From positions 29,963,220-30,027,219 of the forward strand of contig CM055113.1 of assembly GCA_029204225.1 (NCBI GenBank): a stretch of DNA of 64,000 nt. The letters run 5' to 3'. A model generated the notes under the pieces. That model was not told where the DNA came from, ran no database searches, and saw nothing but the letters and a program-made list of their open reading frames with translations. The position numbers were made by a program, and so were the translations under genes. The DNA is from Diphasiastrum complanatum. Lineage: Eukaryota; Streptophyta; Lycopodiopsida; Lycopodiales; Lycopodiaceae. Positions 46,362-56,384 of this stretch are shown here, in pieces (within the stretch, counting starts at the first letter, position 1; each line of letters opens with the position of its first letter).

Positions 46362-47199
46362 TGTAGAGCAGGCATCCCAAAGGGAGCCGGGGACCATGAC
46401 TTACCTTCCCAGCCTTCAACTCTTGCCATCAAAACCCACTTGACATACAAGCAGCCAACTCACCAACAACGATCAGACTTAACCAACTTGAAGTTCCGAA
46501 AACCAACATTGAGATCAAACCTGGCGCCATGCCGGATCCGGGGTCCGGATGTGGGTGACTTCCCTCCAAGCAAGCCGCCCGACATACATCAAACTTAACC
46601 AACTCGAAGCTTCGTTACAAACGAGTAACATCCATTCCAAGCAAGCGGTCTGACTTACATCAGACTTAACCAACTGAAAGCTTCGTCACGAGCACTGGAA
46701 GCCAACTTGGCGCCACGCCAGACTGGACAGCCATAAACAGGTAACTTCCACCCAAGCAAGCCATCCAACTCAGCCGACAGGTTAGAGCCCATTCTCCCAA
46801 GAGCTTAAGCCATTCACGTTCATGCAAGGAACACTCAGAACCACAAGCCGCGACAGATATGAAGACAACCAGTTCCTGGACCAAATGGTCCCGACAGCAT
46901 ACCGCTAGCGCCACGGACCGAATGGTCCCGACGGCATACCACTGGCTTCCCGGGATACGACCCTCAACTATGTGCCAACTTAAAAATTTTGAAGCGGCCT
47001 TACAACTGGCGCTTTTACCGAACACTGAAACCCAGAAAGTAATCAGAGTCAGTTTGAGAAAAATCCCACTTTATTGATAAATCTGAGAAGGTTACATTTC
47101 ACGTGTGTGACCGACCCTAGACTCCGGGGCGCTAGCATGCCAAGGCGAGAGCCATGACAACATTCCAGCAAGGGAGGCTGAGACTTGGTTGGAGCTCGC
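46362..47199 (-). repeat. R-family LTR R3, minus orientation, interrupted by element G
   Basis: It starts TGTAGAGCAGGCATCCC, the complement of the R end, and continues through the R repeats and polyadenylation region to GGAGCTCGC, where element G begins with TGTTGTAAAGC. The continuation expected in an intact R (CCTGAGTCGC...) is not found to the right of G. Confidence 0.85.
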
Positions 47200-49624
47200 T
47201 GTTGTAAAGCTACGTTTACAAGCTTTACTTCCGGCGCCATTGGCGCCAACTATGTCCCCGGCGCCACTGTGACCAGAATTCAGCCGGCGCCAAGTTCCTA
47301 TGGCTGAAAATCTTTGATCGGTTCTAGCGGAGTCCAGAGAGCTCAGATCGATGTGCAATCACCTCACACGATCTAGGCATGATTAAAGGAAGCCTGGGGA
47401 TCAATAAAATCTAGAGAGAGAAAATGACTTTCTAGAAAGAGAAAATCCTAGAGAGAGAAAAAACGTGCTTTACCAGCTTGGGTAGAGTGCTTGGTATGAG
47501 GGGGGTGCCGAATCACACCAATCCTATAGGGGAGTGCGGGTTGCGACGCAGGGCGAGCTCCAACCAAGTCTCTACCTCCCTTGCTGGAATGTTGTCATAG
47601 CTCTCGCCTTGGCATGCTGGCACCCCGAAGACTACGGTTGGTCACACACTTGAAATGTAACCTTCTCAGATTTATCAATAAAGTGGGATTTTTCTCAAAT
47701 TGACTCTGATTATCTTCTGGGTTTCAGTGTTCGGTAAAAGCGCCAGTTGTAAGGCCGCTTCCAAATTTTTAAGTTGGCACATAGATGAGGGTCGTATCCC
47801 GGGACGCCAGCGGTATGCCGTCGGGACCATTCGGTCCGTGGCACCAGCGGTATGCTGTCGGGACCATTTGGTCCAGGAACTAGTTGTTTCCATATTTGTC
47901 GCGGCTTGTGGTCTGAGTGTTCCTTGCATGAACGTGAATGGGTTGAGCTCTTGTGTAGCGCAGGCATCCCAAAGGGAGCCGGGAACCACGACTTAGCTTC
48001 CCAGCCTTCAACTCTTGCCATCCAAACCCACTTGACATACAAGCAGCCAACTCGCCAACAACGATCAGACTTAACCAACTTGAAGTTCCGAAAACCAACA
48101 TTGAGATCCAACCTGGCGCCATGCCAGATCGGGGGTCCCGATGTGGGTGACTTCCCTCCAAGCAAGCCGCCCGACATACATCAAACTTAACCAACTCGAA
48201 GCTTCGTTACAAACGAGTAACATCCATTCCAAGCAAGCAGTCTGACTTACATCAGACTTAACCAACTCAAAGCGTTGTCACGAGCGCTGGAAGCCAACCT
48301 GGCGCCACGCCAGACTGGACAGCCATAAACAGGTAACATCCACCCAAGCAAGCCATCCAACTCAGCCGACAGGTTAGAGCCCGTTCCCCAAGAGCTTAAC
48401 CCATTCACGTTCATGCAAGGAACACTCAGAACCACAAGCCGCGACAGATATGGAAACAACCAGTTCCTGGACCAAATGGTCCCGACAGCATACCGCTGGC
48501 GCCGCGGACCGAATGGTCCCGACGGCATACCGCTGGCGTCCCGGGATGCGACCCTCAGCTATGTGCCAAGTTAAAAATTTTGAAAGCGGCCTTACAACTG
48601 GCGCTTTTACCGAACACTGAAACCCAGACGGTAATCAGAGTCAGTTTGAGGAAAATCCCACTTTATTGATAAATCTGAGAAGGTTACATTTCAAGTGTGT
48701 GACCGACCCTAGTCTCCGGGGTGCTAGCATGCCAAGGCGAGAGCCATGACAACATTCCAGCAAGGGAGGCTGAGACTTGGTTGGAGCTCGCCCTGAGTCG
48801 CAACCCGCACTCCCCTATAGTATTGGTGTGATTCGGCACCCCCCCTCATACCAAGCACTCTACCCAAGCTGGTAAAGCACGTTTTTTCTCTCTCTAGGAT
48901 TTTCTCTTTCTAGAAAGTCATTTTCTCTCTCTAGATTTTATTGATCCCCAGGCTTCCTTTAATCATGCCTAGATCGTGTGAGGTGATTGCACATCGATCT
49001 GAGCTCTCTGGACTCCGCTAGAACCGATCAAAGATTTTCAGCCATAGAAATTCTGGTCACAGTGGCGCCGGGAGCAGTGCCGGGGCCGTTGGCGCCGGGA
49101 GCAGCAGGGGCGCTGCTGGCGCCGGGGACATAGCTGGCGCCGATGGCGCCGGAAGTAAAGCTTGTAAAGGTAGCTTTACAACATCTTGGGGAAGGGGCTC
49201 TAACATGTCGGCTGAGTTGGATGGCTTGCTTGGGTGGAAGTTACCTGTTTATGGCCGTTTAGTCTGGCGTGGCGCCAGGTTGGCTTCCAGCGCTCGTGAC
49301 GAAGCTTTCAGTTGGTTAAGTCTGATGTAAGTCAGACCGCCTGCTTGGATTGGATGTTACTCGTTTGTAACGAAGCTTCGAGTTGGTTAAGTTTGATGTA
49401 TGTCAGGCGGCTTACTTGGAGGGAAGTCACCCACATCCGGACCCCCGATCTGGCATGGTGCCAGGTTGGATCTCAATGTTGGTGTTCAGGAACTTCAAGT
49501 TGGTTAAGTCTGATTGTTGTTGGCGAGTTGGCTACTTGTATGTCAAGTGTGTTTGGATGGCAAGAGTTGAAGGCTAGGAAGCTAAGTCGTGGTTCCCGGC
49601 TCCCTTTGGGATGCCTGCGCTACA
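47200..49624 (+). repeat. 5' LTR of G (R family), interrupted by R2
   Basis: It starts TGTTGTAAAGC at 47200, is interrupted at 47954-49183 by R2, resumes with the TSD copy TCTTG, and ends GCGCTACA at 49624 before the primer site. It fixes the orientation of the R family. Confidence 0.9.
47954..49183 (-). mobile_element. Solo LTR R2 with TSD TCTTG, nested in another R LTR
   Basis: A complete 1230-bp R LTR in minus orientation (TGTAGCGCAGG ... TTTACAACA), flanked by TCTTG at 47949-47953 and 49184-49188. The host LTR text continues exactly across it. An LTR of a family inserted into an LTR of the same family shows repeated bursts of R activity. Confidence 0.95.
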
Positions 49625-49626
49625 TG

Positions 49627-49642
49627 TGGTATCAGAGCCGAC
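49627..49642 (+). other. Primer-binding site of G
   Basis: TGGTATCAGAGCCGAC follows the LTR after two bases; initiator-Met type, as in many gypsy chromoviruses. Confidence 0.85.
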
Positions 49643-49714
49643 TGGCCGGTCAGCTATGCGGATCTCATGGAAATGGCCACGGTTTGGGGTTCATCAAGAC
49701 AACTGTTGTGCAAG

Positions 49715-50102
49715 GTGCTGCCCACAGTGTAAGCACGGGTGCGTCCACGGTCAGGGTGGTCGGCAGAACGGGGGACTTGATCAGTCAAGGTGTTGCCCTT
49801 AAGGTGTAAGCACGGTCAGTTCTCGCGGTTCGGGCCTGGTGCTGTCTGCACGTAGGACAGATGAGGCAAAGTGCTGCCTAGGTAGGTGAAAGCACGGTCT
49901 GTACCTTGTGGGGTGCGGGACGACATATTCGAACTGTACGGGTTAACCATTGATACAGAGATGCTGCTCGAATTCGGGTGTAAAGCACGGGTGGTTAGCT
50001 GCCGGTGCGGGATAGCTGCCGATCGTCTAGCTATAAGGGCTATCGACCAAAAAGTGGTGGGACGTGACTGAGGCAATGTGCTGCTTAATGGTGAAAGCAC
50101 GG
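49715..50102 (+). repeat. Five stem-loop repeats in the leader of G
   Basis: Units near 49715-49738, 49790-49815, 49871-49897, 49971-49990 and 50078-50102 share the form GTGCTGCC, 5-12 bases, then GTGTAAGCACGG or GTGAAAGCACGG. The ends GTGCT and AGCAC can pair in most copies. Spacing is 75-110 bases. Placement just after the primer site is where packaging or dimer signals of LTR elements lie; this role is inferred. Confidence 0.8.
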
Positions 50103-50124
50103 ATGGTTGGAGGGGTGTCCTATG

Positions 50125-50989
50125 TGTTAAAATTGGCAAAAGCTAACTTGGTTAAATCTTGTAAATACCATAATGACTTGTACCTATCATCATTAGACAT
50201 GTGTGGAGCCTGTTCCCACGTGTGAAATCTATGCCTAAGTCATTTAGATAGATCATAAATGTTGTACATATCATTTAAATTGGAAACTAGTGGCTAAATT
50301 GGCCAAAAACTAGTTTAGTAGTATTATGACACTTGGCACCATTCTAGTGGTAGAAAATGCTATATCACATGGGTAGGAGTGGTCTCCCACGTGTGAAATA
50401 TCATATAGAAAGTTCAGATCCATTGTATATAGATTTCATACATGTCAAAAGTCAAATCTCCTAGATTGTAGGACCTATCTCCTAATTTGTAGGAATCTAG
50501 AAGGTCAACACTAGCCACCAATGATGATGTGGCAAATTAATGGAATCTTAGCCAAAGTGGATATGGATAAGCACTATGACCTGTCTCACACGTGCTGGAA
50601 GTGTCTTAGAGAGAGAGTATGATGATTTTTGTATTTAATCCATGATGGATCCACTTTGAGAAATCAATGAGGCAAGATCTTGGTTTTGGAGGCATATCTT
50701 GAGTATTCTCATATTTGTGTTGTGATTTTATGGTTCTATTGCTTTCTAACACTTGTGTACTTCACTCTCTGCTGTAATTCCGTACAGGTACTGTTCTTCA
50801 CACGTGTGAAGGCAGTAGGTCTCAAGTTTAATCATTTGCTTGTTGTTCTTGCTAGATTTTTGATGGGGAATTGATCTAATTCTAGATCTAATCATTGGTT
50901 GATTAGTAGATCATGTAATCTAGCTTCCAACACCTCTTGAGGATCTGATCTAGATCCATTCTTGGTCTTTATTTCTCTGAAATTTCACA
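50125..50989 (+). repeat. 5' LTR of E
   Basis: It starts TGTTAAAATTGGC and ends GAAATTTCACA. It carries four ACACGTG/CACGTGT sites (50217, 50388, 50587, 50796), the last in a 16-bp perfect palindrome. Confidence 0.97.
50796..50811. promoter_or_regulatory. Perfect 16-bp G-box palindrome CTTCACACGTGTGAAG
   Basis: The core CACGTG is the plant G-box bound by bZIP and bHLH factors. The same palindrome is repeated at 55638-55653 in the 3' LTR and in shorter form in the leader (near 51151 and 51340) and in B and K. Regulation through it is inferred. Confidence 0.6.
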
Positions 50990-51014
50990 TGGTATCAGAG
51001 CCAAGTACAAGAGA
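50990..51014 (+). other. Primer-binding site of E with conserved extension
   Basis: TGGTATCAGAGCC is followed by AAGTACAAGAG. The extension goes beyond the usual 12-13 bases of tRNA complementarity and is shared with B and K. Confidence 0.88.
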
Positions 51015-52833
51015 TTAAAGCATTGATCTAAACAACACCCAGATTGGCAAGTTTTTTGAGAAAACTCACTAATCTTGAGTGGGCGAGTTTGAAGAGTTAG
51101 TTAGCCTTGATATTTGTGCATCAAACTTGGTTGTGGGATGCAGGGTTACTCTTCACACGTGTGAGGACGTACAGTACCAGTTTTGGAGCTATATTTTTCA
51201 GTTTGATGCTATATCTTACTCATACACCCAAACTAGCAGGTTTTTTGGAAACTAGCTAATCTTGAGGTAGCGAGTTTGAATAGATAGATAGAATCATTAT
51301 ATTTGTACCAAATATTTTTGTGGGCTTCATGTGTACTTACCACACGTGTGAGGCCGTACATAACCTGTTATGAGCAATAAAATTCAGTTTTGGTGCATTT
51401 AATGCCTCATACACCCAAAACTAGTCAATCTAGTGCATTTTTCAAGCTTTGTAATGCATTGTTTCTATTCCTTTGATTTGTTCTTGGTATAGATCAATCA
51501 TATAGATGATTTGAATCTTTATTACAGTACATTAAAGCTGATCTTCATATGCTTTGGGTGTGCATTAAAGTTGAGAGTGAAAGATTGCCAAAAACCATAG
51601 ATTAAGGAGTGATTTGCAAGGGAAGAGATTGAAATCCATTGTATCTTCACTCTAGATGTGTTCAAGAGTGAAAGGGTTGAGACTAGAAGCATCTAAGTGC
51701 TAGAAGTCAGCCTTGGATAAGTCCTCCAAGTGAAATCTTAAGTGAATTTCTAGAGCACAAACACTCATAAAGGCAAAATCTACCAATACAAGTGATAAGC
51801 ATTGTTGGAGAGTTCTAGAAGTGATTTTTGAGATCTAAGTCACATTGTTCCACTCCTACTCAAAGAGTTGAGTTTTGTTTGGCTTGAAAGAGAGTCATAG
51901 AGGTGTGTAAGTCACATGTGTAGTGTTTGATCCAAAAATCCTAAGAGTTCCTTCCTTTGTAGAGGGCAAGTTCTAGTAACTCATTTCTTGACTTTGGTGG
52001 AAAAATTGTCTCCTTCATTGTGATCAAATCTTGCTAAGTGGCATTAGCTCTTTGTAAGCACATATCTTAGTGAGAGAGAAGTATCACATTTTTGAATTTC
52101 ATTCCAACTCTAAAGAGGTAGAGTCATTGGTACTTGGTGGAGTCCAATAGGGGTGAATGAATTCAATTTTTGAGCACAATTTGACATTGTATGTATGAAA
52201 CTCAAATAAGTTCTAATTCAACTTTCTTTGTGAGAGGGTGAGGGTCAAGTTGTGATCCCATTGGGAGTATAGAACAAGGAGGAGTCCATATTTGAGTGTT
52301 CATACATGGTTGGGATCTTTGTGAATCTCTAGATGTCTAATTTTTAAGCTTGGTGAAAAATTATTGACATAGATTGTTATCAAACCATTTCATGTCCATT
52401 CCAAATCTCAAGAGTGAGATTATTTGGGTCAAGAGGATTCCAAAAGGCGTGATTGGATCTGATCTTTGTGTGTTTGAATCAAGTATACATGTCAAGTTTA
52501 TGTGATCTAGTGTAGATCATTTTTTTTTTGTGAAAGTTAGTGGTTTAATTTGTTGTCGAATCAAATCAAATTCAATCAAAATCTTAAGAGTGAGATTATT
52601 TGGGTCAAGAGTGAGTCCAAAAGAAGTGATTGAGTTTGATTTTCAAGTATTTGAAACAAAACCCATCCTTTGTTCAAGAATATCAAAAGTTGAGTGAACT
52701 AGTCAAGAGAAAAGAAAAATCTAGGAGTCAAATCTTTTCAAATCCATTCCAACTCTCAAAAGAAAGAGTCATTGGTGTTTGTTGAGTCCAATAGGGGTGT
52801 TTGAATCTGATTTTTGTGATTTGATAGAGTGCT
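51015..52833 (+). repeat. Leader of E with two sets of diverged repeats
   Basis: Two tandem copies of about 200 bp begin near 51030 and 51225, each with a GGCAAGTTTTTT- or GCAGGTTTTTTGG-like start and a CACACGTGTGAGG palindrome near the end. Further on, a unit with ATTCCAACTC..AGAGTCATTGG and GAGTCCAATAGGGGTG recurs near 52100, 52395, 52580 and 52745. No gag-like text is present in this leader. Confidence 0.7.
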
Positions 52834-54849
52834 TTGGTCTTAGTGATCAAAGCAAAAATTAGTTTCCAATTGACTAGGTTGAAAAGAGATATGATTCAAA
52901 ATTTGTCTTGTGTAGATCCTTCTAGATTGTTGAATGTGTTCAAATCTAGTTTCTTGAGAGTCACAAATTACATTTTGAAAAGTCATATCACAAAGTTTTA
53001 CTTCCTCATCATGGCATCAATAGGTGGCAACCTATTGGAGGCAAGTAAGGATCCTAAATGCAACCTTTGTGGCAAGAGAGATCATTTTGTCTCAAGATGC
53101 TACAAAATGAAGACCAATCCATCCAAGGAGAACCAAAGCAAGGGGGCCGAGGTGAAGGATGGAGATTCAAGTGCAAAATGCAAAGGCAAGAAGGACAAAT
53201 CTAAGGAAATGTGTTTCCTTTGTGGAAAGATGCATGAGGCTTGGAGTCTCACAAGGACTTACAAGAGTTGTCTTCAAAAATCCATCACCACACATTTCAA
53301 ACCTCTAGAAGTTTTTCATTTGGAAGTGCATTGTTTGGTTCAAGATGCAAAGAAAGATGTTTCTTTCATGAATGTCACTTGGATTTATTTCATGTTCTTG
53401 GAAAGCATTTTGTTTGGAACTTTGGATAAGTTCAAAGTTATTGTTATGATCCAAGAGAAACCAAGCAAAATTAAGGAGGAGCAATCACAAAATGAAAATA
53501 GTTCCATTTATGCTCTCATGACATCTTTTGAAGAACTATTTTGCTTTGAAGAGATTTTTGTATCTCAAATGTGGATTAAGGCAATACTAGTTGAGTGTGA
53601 TGCCTTAATAGATAGCAAAGCATGTTTTCCTTGTAAACTTACATTGAGTATAAAGACAAGGAAATGGAAATGTCTTCATGATGTATTTTCTTTTGGTTTC
53701 AATAAGATCATGAATGATGTGTTCATTCATAATGTTGAAAGTTGTAAATTTTCAATTTTAAAGGCAAGTTGTAAACTTCTTATGAGAATAAGTGAAGCAT
53801 CCAAAGTGGACACTTATATCCATAAGCAAGTAGTTAGCCTTATTGAGATGGAAATAGTTCTTGATTTCAATATTAGAAAAATCATGTCAAGTTGTGGTGA
53901 TTTTTGGACTTATGGTTCTAGCATAAGTAATATTGTTGATCATAGAAAGTGCACAATGTATGGTCATGTTTATTGTGATCATTATGAGACATGGAGGTCT
54001 CGGATTTTCATCAAGGAGGAGCACCAAGAAGTTGATCTTAAGGAGTCATCTCAAGGTTCAAGTGTGCCAAGGATTGAGGAGGAGAGTCCTTCTCAAGTTA
54101 TGATTCCAAGAAGAATATCAAGAGACATGGTTGAGCTCATATGGCTCACATTTCAAGGGAAAGAGGAGCACATTTCAAGTGGTATAGATCTTATGCTTTC
54201 TTCTCATATGTCATTTGGTGAATCAATTTGCTTTGGTGAGACTTTTGCAACTCAAAGTTGGAGTAAAGCAATACTAGTTGAGTATGGTGTCTCTCTTGAG
54301 AACATAGTTGATGTTCTTAATGATTTCAAATTGATTTTAGATCAATTAGAAAGCAAATGGTTATTTCATCAAATTTATGCTCTTGAATCTTGCAAGAGCA
54401 AGAGTGATTTGCTCATTCATAGTATGAAAATTTGTCTTTTTTCATGTATTGAGGCAAATTGTAAACTCTTTATGAGAGTAAGTGAATCATCCTCTAAGGA
54501 CACTTATCTCCATAATAAAGTATTTAGCCTCATTAGATCTGAGATTAGAATGGAAATCAAGCATGAAGATATGATGCGAACTCTTGGTTATTATAGCATG
54601 CATAGTCTTGCCAATGTTGATGAGCCAAATTCTCGAGATCTTGGTAACATGATGTTGGATCTTTGTGATCCTTATGAGTCAAGAAGGACTCTTTATTTTC
54701 TCATGGAATTTCAGCTATTTTTGAGCTTTTGGATCAACCATATGTTTCAAGGATGGAACAAATCAATGGAAAAAGTGATCAAGTGGTGCAAAGCTCTCAA
54801 GTTCATCAAAGAAGTCAACATCAAGGAGGCACTATCATGGATATGGTGA
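52834..54849 (+). CDS. Novel 671-residue ORF of E: zinc knuckle plus duplicated module
   Basis: The frame is open from 52834; an internal ATG at 53011 (MASIGGNLLEASKD, residue 60) matches the gag start of B and K and may be the true start. Residues 76-89 form a CCHC knuckle (CNLCGKRDHFVSRC), with a partial second Cys pair at 127-130. Residues 231-392 and 460-621 are homologous at a constant offset of 229-230: KAILVE in both, ASCKLLMRISE against ANCKLFMRVSE, DTYIHKQVVSLI against DTYLHNKVFSLI. The linker (393-459) is acidic and Ser-rich. The modules are rich in Cys, Phe, Met and Ile and not in coiled coils. I recognise no enzyme motif. It may be a Gag-derived RNA-binding protein with new domains, or captured sequence. 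Confidence 0.8.
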   Translation: MVLVIKAKISFQLTRLKRDMIQNLSCVDPSRLLNVFKSSFLRVTNYILKSHITKFYFLIMASIGGNLLEASKDPKCNLCGKRDHFVSRCYKMKTNPSKENQSKGAEVKDGDSSAKCKGKKDKSKEMCFLCGKMHEAWSLTRTYKSCLQKSITTHFKPLEVFHLEVHCLVQDAKKDVSFMNVTWIYFMFLESILFGTLDKFKVIVMIQEKPSKIKEEQSQNENSSIYALMTSFEELFCFEEIFVSQMWIKAILVECDALIDSKACFPCKLTLSIKTRKWKCLHDVFSFGFNKIMNDVFIHNVESCKFSILKASCKLLMRISEASKVDTYIHKQVVSLIEMEIVLDFNIRKIMSSCGDFWTYGSSISNIVDHRKCTMYGHVYCDHYETWRSRIFIKEEHQEVDLKESSQGSSVPRIEEESPSQVMIPRRISRDMVELIWLTFQGKEEHISSGIDLMLSSHMSFGESICFGETFATQSWSKAILVEYGVSLENIVDVLNDFKLILDQLESKWLFHQIYALESCKSKSDLLIHSMKICLFSCIEANCKLFMRVSESSSKDTYLHNKVFSLIRSEIRMEIKHEDMMRTLGYYSMHSLANVDEPNSRDLGNMMLDLCDPYESRRTLYFLMEFQLFLSFWINHMFQGWNKSMEKVIKWCKALKFIKEVNIKEALSWIW

Positions 54850-54957
54850 TCTTGGATCTTCATCAAACTCATTGGCTGATCTTCACACCTATGAACCTGC
54901 AATGATCAGCCTTAAGTGTTGTAAATAGATGTACCATAGATGTATCAAGTTAGTTTT

Positions 54958-54966
54958 GAGGAGGAG
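54958..54966 (+). other. Polypurine tract of E
   Basis: GAGGAGGAG directly precedes the 3' LTR and equals the tract of element B. Confidence 0.85.
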
Positions 54967-55831
54967 TGTTAAAATTGGCAAAAGCTAACTTGGTTAAATC
55001 TTGTAAATACCATAATGACTTGTACCTATCATCATTAGACATGTGTGGAGCCTGTTCCCACGTGTGAAATCTATGCCTAAGTCATTTAGATAGATCATAA
55101 ATGTTGTACATATCATTTAAATTGGAAACTAGTGGCTAAATTGGCCAAAAACTAGTTTAGTAGTATTATGACACTTGGCACCATTCTAGTGGTAGAAAAT
55201 GCTATATCACATGGGTAGGAGTGGTCTCCCACGTGTGAAATATCATATAGAAAGTTCAGATCCATTGTATATAGATTTCATACATGTCAAAAGTCAAATC
55301 TCCTAGATTGTAGGACCTATCTCCTAATTTGTAGGAATCTAGAAGGTCAACACTAGCCACCAATGATGATGTGGCAAATTAATGGAATCTTAGCCAAAGT
55401 GGATATGGATAAGCACTATGACCTGTCTCACACGTGCTGGAAGTGTCTTAGAGAGAGAGTATGATGATTTTTGTATTTAATCCATGATGGATCCACTTTG
55501 AGAAATCAATGAGGCAAGATCTTGGTTTTGGAGGCATATCTTGAGTATTCTCATATTTGTGTTGTGATTTTATGGTTCTATTGCTTTCTAACACTTGTGT
55601 ACTTCACTCTCTGCTGTAATTCCGTACAGGTACTGTTCTTCACACGTGTGAAGGCAGTAGGTCTCAAGTTTAATCATTTGCTTGTTGTTCTTGCTAGATT
55701 TTTGATGGGGAATTGATCTAATTCTAGATCTAATCATTGGTTGATTAGTAGATCATGTAATCTAGCTTCCAACACCTCTTGAGGATCTGATCTAGATCCA
55801 TTCTTGGTCTTTATTTCTCTGAAATTTCACA
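54967..55831 (+). repeat. 3' LTR of E
   Basis: Reads the same as 50125-50989 throughout, with TSD CTATG after it. Confidence 0.97.
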
Positions 55832-55836
55832 CTATG

Positions 55837-56384
55837 TGGGCTGATTCTGTGATCGATTTGTACGGGCGCGGCCAGGCAAAGGTCCGTTGGCAGGACCATC
55901 TCAAAGGGGGACCTTGTCTTTGTTACTTGTTAGTATACCCGCCTGAGTGTCTTACTTGTATGTATTCGTGGTGAGCCTTAATACTCGTGCTTTGCCTGGT
56001 TTGCATGATTGCTTGTGATACAAGGAGCTGATGGCTCGAGAAGGAACCTTTTCTTTTGAAGGTTGATACCATCAAACAAAGAGGACTACAGAATCTGTGG
56101 GGCGGATTTGCAGTTCAAGTACTCGCACGTCAACGGCAACAAAACGACTCAATGTTTGCAAAGGATGGATGGCTAGCCTGTTTCTTGGCCTAGTTTCATT
56201 TGCGACAACGCCCACCAGACGCAAGCAAAAAGTCAAAAGTTGGAAAGGACAATTTCAGGGGAGATCTTCTATGCAGCAATTGGTCTTCATTTTGGGACGG
56301 CCACCTTCGGAACTGAAACTCACTGAGCATGGGTGATATCCAGTATCAGTTGGGTTTTTCCTCAAAGGGGAAAGACTAGGATCC
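55837..56384 (+). other. 3' interior of element G
   Basis: Non-coding; ends with the purine-rich CAAAGGGGAAAGACTAGG (56363-56380) that serves as polypurine tract. The longest frame (56097-56336) shows no known motif. Confidence 0.6.

Larger units (their letters stand above)
50125..55831 (+). mobile_element. Very young non-autonomous Copia-type element E with a novel ORF
   Basis: Two 865-bp LTRs (50125-50989 and 54967-55831), which read as identical, flank a primer site, a 1.8-kb leader with repeats, one 671-codon ORF and a GAGGAGGAG polypurine tract. The TSD is CTATG (50120-50124 and 55832-55836). It looks whole for its kind. No reverse transcriptase, RNase H or integrase is recognisable. 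Primer site, polypurine tract and LTR style match B and K. Identical LTRs mean the insertion is too recent to date. It sits in the interior of element G. Confidence 0.95.

Noticed and set aside
46362-49183. Repeated units on both strands as a possible CRISPR-like or satellite array
   Set aside because: The units are whole or split R LTRs with TG...CA ends and TSDs, which explains them fully.
50680-50874. 64-residue frame duplicated exactly at 55522-55716
   Set aside because: Both copies lie in the identical LTRs of E; duplication reflects the LTRs, not a gene family.
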